Of a stretch of 6,739 nt of DNA, positions 3,425 to 6,739 are shown piece after piece. A program made the translations under genes and the position numbers. The notes beneath the pieces are model-generated. The model was not told the DNA's origin. It made no database searches and saw only the letters and a list, made by a program, of their open reading frames with translations. Position 1 is the stretch's first letter, and every line of letters begins with the position of its first letter. The stretch lies in NCBI GenBank assembly GCA_025453315.1, contig JALOQQ010000058.1, forward strand, positions 1 to 6,739, read 5' to 3'. Origin of the DNA: Planctomycetota bacterium (GTDB lineage Bacteria > Patescibacteriota > Patescibacteriia > Patescibacteriales > UBA12465).

Positions 3425-4810
3425 ATGTCTGAAAAAAACCTAGAAAAAATACCGCCTCATAGTTTAGAAGCGGAGCAGTCCTTGCTCGGCTGTTTATTAA
3501 TTGATAAAGATTCTATTATCAAGGTAGTAGACATGCTTATGCCGGATGATTTTTATAAAGATGCGCATAAAATGATCTTTGAAGCTATGCGCGATCTTTA
3601 TAATAACCAAGAACCAATTGACGTTATTACCCTTACTAATCGTCTAGAAGATAAAAAAGAATTAAAAAATGCTGGTGGTAGAACTTATTTAGCTGAAGTG
3701 TCCAATGCTGTCGCAACCGCCGCCAATATTGTCCATTATGCCGAAATTGTACAACGCAAAGCTACTTTGCGCCGTCTTCAGCAGGCTGCTAGTCAAATCA
3801 TGGAATTAAGCTATCAAGAAGATGATAATGTTGAAGATATTTTAGATCAAACCGAAAAAAGCGTTTTTGGTGTTTCTCGTAAATATTTGAAAAATGCTTT
3901 TTTACCAATTGATAATTTGTTAAATGAAGCTTTTGAGCGTATCGATGATCTACACGAACAAAAAGGAAAATTACGCGGACTGCCAACCGGCTTCACTGAT
4001 TTAGATAATTATTTAGCCGGCCTACAAAAATCTGACTTAATAATTTTAGCGGCTAGACCCAGTGTCGGTAAAACTTCTTTAGCTATGGATATCGCTCGAC
4101 AAGCTGCCATAAAAAGCAAGCAAGGTGTTGGTATTTTTTCTTTAGAAATGAGTAAAGAGCAACTAGTTGATCGTATGCTTTGTGCTCAAGCTGGAGTTAA
4201 TCTTTGGAAAATGAGAACTGGAAATTTAACCGATAAGCAAGGAGATAGTGATTTTGCTCGCATCGGTGAATCTATGGCTCAATTAGCTGAAGCTCCTATT
4301 TATATTGATGATTCTGGCTTTATTTCGGTTATGGAAATTAGAGCTAAAGCGAGAAGGTTGCAAATGGAAAAAGGACTGGGCTTACTAATAATAGATTATT
4401 TACAACTCATTGAAGGAAAAGGACGACAGAATGATAATAGAGTTCAAGAAATTGGTGAAATCAGTCGTAATTTAAAAGCTATTGCCAGAGAATTAAATAT
4501 TCCAGTTCTAGCTTTGGCTCAGCTTTCTCGTGCCGTTGAACAAAGTAGTCCGGCTATTCCAAAACTTTCTCACTTACGCGACTCTGGTTCTATTGAACAG
4601 GACGCTGACGTTGTTATGTTTATCTATCGTAAAGCCATGGATAGAAATTTTGACGCCGAAAAACTTTCTGAAGATGAAAGATTTAGAGCTGAAATTCATA
4701 TAGCCAAACACAGAAACGGTCCAACCGGTAAAGTAGATTTATTTTTCGATGAAAATACAGTTAGCTTTAAAAACTTAGAAAAAAGACATTCGAGCGGAGT
4801 TAGTTTTTAA
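3425..4810 (+). CDS. dnaB: Replicative DNA helicase DnaB
   Basis: A hexameric 5'-3' helicase that unwinds DNA at the replication fork and contacts primase and the clamp loader. The ATG at 3425 gives 461 aa, close to the usual 450-470. The N-terminal domain starts with PPHSLEAEQSLLGCLL (10-25) and runs to about 150. After a linker, the RecA-like motor begins at LPTGFTDLDNYLAGL (186-200). Walker A is ARPSVGKTS (210-218, K216/T217). The catalytic Glu is in SLEM (E241), Walker B is LLIIDYLQL (320-328, D324), and the sensor Gln motif is LAQLSRAVEQ (364-373). RDSGSIEQDADVV (385-397) and the arginine-finger region KHRNGPTGK (428-436) follow. No intein or truncation is seen. An in-frame TTG at 3389 is rejected because it lies inside the predicted -35 box and adds atypical residues. 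It is followed by ybaB and recR on the same strand with a 52-nt gap. Confidence 0.97.
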   Translation: MSEKNLEKIPPHSLEAEQSLLGCLLIDKDSIIKVVDMLMPDDFYKDAHKMIFEAMRDLYNNQEPIDVITLTNRLEDKKELKNAGGRTYLAEVSNAVATAANIVHYAEIVQRKATLRRLQQAASQIMELSYQEDDNVEDILDQTEKSVFGVSRKYLKNAFLPIDNLLNEAFERIDDLHEQKGKLRGLPTGFTDLDNYLAGLQKSDLIILAARPSVGKTSLAMDIARQAAIKSKQGVGIFSLEMSKEQLVDRMLCAQAGVNLWKMRTGNLTDKQGDSDFARIGESMAQLAEAPIYIDDSGFISVMEIRAKARRLQMEKGLGLLIIDYLQLIEGKGRQNDNRVQEIGEISRNLKAIARELNIPVLALAQLSRAVEQSSPAIPKLSHLRDSGSIEQDADVVMFIYRKAMDRNFDAEKLSEDERFRAEIHIAKHRNGPTGKVDLFFDENTVSFKNLEKRHSSGVSF

Positions 4811-4830
4811 TTTCTTACAAATAATATAAA

Positions 4831-4854
4831 TATAATTAAGGGGATACTTCCCTA
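4831..4854 (+). promoter_or_regulatory. dnaB-ybaB gap: possible -10 box and small leader hairpin
   Basis: A TATAAT at 4831-4836 lies 26 bp before the ybaB ATG but has no recognisable -35 (TAATTT at 17 bp). Directly after it, AGGG...CCCT (4840-4843 with 4851-4854 allowing a 7-nt loop) can form a short hairpin. The purine run AAGGGG is about 19 bases before the ATG, too far to act as a normal Shine-Dalgarno. An internal promoter for ybaB-recR is possible but weakly supported. Confidence 0.25.
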
Positions 4855-4862
4855 CTACATCT

Positions 4863-5147
4863 ATGTCCATGTTCAGCAAATTAAAACAAATTAAAGATTT
4901 ACGTGACCAAGCTAAAGTGATGCAAAATGCTTTAGCAGTAGAATCAATTAGTGAAGAAAAAAAAGGTGTTAAGATAACTATGAATGGCAATATGGAAGTA
5001 ATTTCTCTAACTCTTAATACTGAGTTAAGTAAAGAATCTTTGGAGTCTGCCGCCAAGGATTGTTTTAATGATTGTATTAAAAAAACTCAGAGAGTGATGG
5101 CTAAAAAGATGCAAGAAATGGGCGGTTTAAACGGTTTAATGGGCTAA
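4863..5147 (+). CDS. ybaB: YbaB/EbfC family nucleoid-associated protein
   Basis: A small DNA-binding protein, dimeric in characterised members, that helps organise the nucleoid. The 94 residues match the family's usual 90-110. The N-terminal helix FSKLKQIKDLRDQAKVMQNAL (4-24) is followed by the beta-sheet core GVKITMNGNMEVISLTLN (35-52). A second helix with many Lys/Asp pairs (55-83) and a Gly-Met-rich tail EMGGLNGLMG follow. The FSKLKQ start followed by a MQ-containing helix and the closing MGGL-type tail are typical. Translation could begin at ATG 4863 (MSMFSK) or at ATG 4869 (MFSK, closer to many homologues); neither has a Shine-Dalgarno. The position directly before recR is the conserved arrangement in bacteria, although dnaX rather than dnaB is the usual upstream partner. 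Confidence 0.93.
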   Translation: MSMFSKLKQIKDLRDQAKVMQNALAVESISEEKKGVKITMNGNMEVISLTLNTELSKESLESAAKDCFNDCIKKTQRVMAKKMQEMGGLNGLMG

Positions 5148-5219
5148 TCTTATTAAATAGAAATAGTAAAAAATAGATCCTTAAGGCTAAAAATAATTTA
5201 ATTGATAAACAAAAGCTAA

Positions 5220-5819
5220 ATGCGTTATCCGGAAACTATACAAAAATTAATTGAATTACTTTCTGAATTACCTTCAGTTGGACCCAAAACAGCTGAACGT
5301 TATGTTTTATATCTATTAAGACAACCGGCAGACAAATTAAAAATCCTCTCTCAAACTTTAGGTGAATTAAAAGAGAAAACTCTAACCTGCCAACGTTGTT
5401 TTATGCTTTCTGATCAAACTACGTGCCCTATCTGCGCTGATCAGAAAAGACAAATAACAACCCTTTGTTTAGTAGCTAGTTCTCAGGATATTATTAATTT
5501 AGAAAATACTAAACAATATAATGGTTTATATTTTGTTTTAGGCGGATTAATAAATACAATTGAAAATATAACTCCAGAAGATATTAATATTAAACTATTA
5601 TTAAAAAGAATACAGCAAGACAAAATAGAAGAAATTATTCTAGCACTTAATCCGAATTTAGAAGGAGAAACAACCACGCTATATCTGATTAAAATTCTAA
5701 AGCAATATAATATCAAAGTTACTCGTCTTGCTCGCGGACTTCCCTCCGGCTCCAATTTAGAATATGTTGATGAAATGACTCTAGCTAATGCTCTAAAATA
5801 CAGGAATGAAATGAGTTAA
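5220..5819 (+). CDS. recR: Recombination mediator protein RecR
   Basis: RecR works with RecO (and RecF) to load RecA onto SSB-coated single-stranded gaps, and acts as a ring-shaped clamp on DNA. The 199 residues match the family's usual 198-201. In order: helix-hairpin-helix LSELPSVGPKTAERYVLYLL (14-33), a four-Cys zinc finger (C57, C60, C69, C72), the Toprim domain starting near TLCLVASSQDI (81-91) with YFVLGGLI (104-111) and ALNPNLEGETTTLYL (142-156), and the C-terminal GLPSGSNLEYVDEMTLANAL (173-192). The position held by Glu in E. coli (VVE) is Ala86 here; it is Gln in B. subtilis, so the change is within family variation. It lies 72 nt after ybaB with no clear promoter or Shine-Dalgarno in the gap, so cotranscription is likely. 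Confidence 0.97.
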   Translation: MRYPETIQKLIELLSELPSVGPKTAERYVLYLLRQPADKLKILSQTLGELKEKTLTCQRCFMLSDQTTCPICADQKRQITTLCLVASSQDIINLENTKQYNGLYFVLGGLINTIENITPEDINIKLLLKRIQQDKIEEIILALNPNLEGETTTLYLIKILKQYNIKVTRLARGLPSGSNLEYVDEMTLANALKYRNEMS

Positions 5820-5845
5820 ATTTTTTTATAATATTCTCCTAAAAT

Positions 5846-5880
5846 AAAATAGAGCTTTAGGCTCTATTTTGTTTATTGAT
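5846..5880. terminator. Bidirectional terminator between recR and the FISUMP-domain gene
   Basis: A perfect 10-bp stem AAAATAGAGC/GCTCTATTTT (5846-5855 with 5861-5870) has a 5-nt loop. The stem ends in T-runs on either strand, followed by GTTTATTG on plus and ATTTTAGG on minus. It ends the dnaB-ybaB-recR block and the convergent gene, whose stop codon begins at 5875, just outside the stem. Confidence 0.9.
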
Positions 5881-6739
5881 TATTTCTTATACAACGAACC
5901 ACCACACCATTTAAGCCACCACTTTCATCATCTATTGAAAGTATTTGCTGATATAAGGGTGGCTGACTACCAGCAGAAACAACTGCTATACTAGGATAAA
6001 AATTTAAAGTTGAAGAAAATACATAAGATTCAATATTCTCTCTGTATCCAGTCTGATCTCCTGTTAATAAAAATGGGAGAGAGGCATTCTGTGACACCAC
6101 GTCATTCCAATCGTTATTATTTGGAAGATGCCAACCGGAAGGACAAATACCTTGATATTCCGTTGAAATATTATAATCTGTCCCAGCACAATTTAAAGTA
6201 TAAGTTCCGTCACCATGATCCGTTACTGACATTGAATAGGTTGGAGTGCAAACATCTGGTAAAGCCATTGCAGTATGCCACTGATAAAAACCGCCATAAT
6301 AATTTAATGAACAGTTGTTTTCATCATTATGAGAACAATATTTTTGAAAATTGCGACCACTAGCATCGGCTTGTTTATTATTATAATCAATAAAACTTCC
6401 AATATTTAAATTTCTATCAAACCAACATTTTCCATCTTCCTTTCTAGAAATAGGGTAATCTTCTCCACCATAACTTACATTACCAGAACAAGTATCTTCG
6501 CAATGATAACCAAATTGATCATTAACACAGTCTTCATTTAAAGAAGCGCAATTACCAGCACAAGTTCCTCCACAACCATCATCAGCTCCACAAATATTAG
6601 TAGAACAATCTGGTACACAAGACTCTCCACCAGTATCACTTCCCATTCCATACAATTGAGCAGGAGTGGCTACATTGGCTCCCCTTGGTATTTCTTGGGA
6701 TTTACTACCTAGACAATAGGAAATAGTGTAAGTAGAAGG
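5873..6739 (-). CDS. Secreted Cys-rich protein with pilin-like segment and Fibrobacter major-paralogous (FISUMP) domain, 5' partial
   Basis: The frame is open across the right edge, so the N-terminus is missing and no start is assigned. The TTG at 6655 is internal. The visible 288 residues start with TYTISYCLGSKSQEIPRGANVATPAQLYG, which resembles the C-terminal beta region of Patescibacteria type IV pilin-like proteins. Next comes a Cys-rich linker with CGADDGCGGTC (50-60) and EGF-like spacing to about C84. The rest matches the FISUMP pattern: YPISRKEDGKCWFDRNLNIG (95-114), YYGGFYQWHTAM (148-159), GICPSGWHLPNNNDWNDVV (198-215), and the ending VVVRCIRN (280-286). About 15 Cys imply disulphides and an extracellular location. 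The domain's function is not established; adhesion or surface display is inference. A prepilin signal would lie outside the window. The gene converges on recR and shares its terminator. Confidence 0.85.
   Translation of the reverse strand, partial: PSTYTISYCLGSKSQEIPRGANVATPAQLYGMGSDTGGESCVPDCSTNICGADDGCGGTCAGNCASLNEDCVNDQFGYHCEDTCSGNVSYGGEDYPISRKEDGKCWFDRNLNIGSFIDYNNKQADASGRNFQKYCSHNDENNCSLNYYGGFYQWHTAMALPDVCTPTYSMSVTDHGDGTYTLNCAGTDYNISTEYQGICPSGWHLPNNNDWNDVVSQNASLPFLLTGDQTGYRENIESYVFSSTLNFYPSIAVVSAGSQPPLYQQILSIDDESGGLNGVVVRCIRNNQ

Noticed and set aside
3798..3986. 62-codon minus-strand ORF
   Set aside because: It lies wholly antisense inside dnaB, whose motifs are intact across it.
3041..4860. 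Shared 10-mer CCTACTACAT at 3041-3050 and 4851-4860
   Set aside because: Several exact 10-mer coincidences are expected in a window of this size, and the flanks do not match.
4775..5056. 93-codon minus-strand ORF
   Set aside because: Antisense to the dnaB end and ybaB; no family resemblance and no promoter.
5475..5480. Missing Toprim Glu in RecR (Ala86) as a sign of inactivation
   Set aside because: This position already varies among functional RecR proteins (Glu in E. coli, Gln in B. subtilis), and all other motifs and the zinc finger are intact.
5483..5755. 90-codon minus-strand ORF
   Set aside because: Antisense to the Toprim region of recR, which is conserved in sequence.
6010..6363. 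117-codon plus-strand ORF, His/Tyr/Asn-rich
   Set aside because: Antisense to the FISUMP domain, whose motifs are clear on the other strand.
6653..6655. TTG at 6655 as the start of the FISUMP-domain protein
   Set aside because: The frame stays open to the window edge and the upstream residues continue a pilin-like domain, so the gene is simply cut by the window.

Overview
The window looks like a piece of the chromosome of an AT-rich bacterium, most probably a Candidate Phyla Radiation (Patescibacteria) lineage. This placement is inferred from gene content and style. The coding sequences are compact and AT-rich, and none has a convincing Shine-Dalgarno sequence. There is a secreted beta-propeller protein of the EGVDEAD type, and a secreted protein that joins a pilin-like beta domain, a Cys-rich linker and a Fibrobacter-type (FISUMP) domain. 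Many genes are flanked by simple hairpin terminators. TGG encodes Trp, and TGA is a plausible stop for the 159-aa gene, so I see no sign of the recoded TGA (=Gly) of Gracilibacteria or Absconditabacteria.

Layout, left half: 1-1545 (-) holds the N-terminal 515 residues of a membrane-anchored or secreted beta-propeller protein, whose C-terminus lies beyond the left edge. Its 5' leader contains a tandemly duplicated 21-nt sequence. Next come tRNA-Thr(TGT) on - (1650-1725) and tRNA-Lys(TTT) on + (1875-1947), transcribed divergently from a 149-bp spacer that also holds two unexplained hairpins. A bidirectional hairpin terminator (about 1957-1986) separates tRNA-Lys from a convergent gene (2076-2555, -) for an unrecognised 159-aa protein with an internal duplication around the motif FPQY.

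Middle: 2665-3270 is a gene-poor stretch with two small minus-strand ORFs (63 and 48 aa), each followed by a strong hairpin. A good -35 box lies upstream of the outer one. These are either orphan small genes or structured RNAs. The divergent dnaB control region follows, with two DnaA-box-like sites and a promoter that should start transcription at or next to the dnaB ATG.

Right half: dnaB (replicative helicase), ybaB/ebfC (nucleoid-associated protein) and recR (recombination mediator) run in tandem on + from 3425 to 5819 with short gaps, forming a replication and repair block. A bidirectional terminator (5846-5870) separates recR from the convergent C-terminal 288 residues of the pilin-like/FISUMP surface protein (5873-6739, -), whose N-terminus lies beyond the right edge.

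There is no mobile element, CRISPR array or rRNA. The least explained parts are the two small-gene cassettes, the duplicated propeller leader and the internally repeated 159-aa protein.
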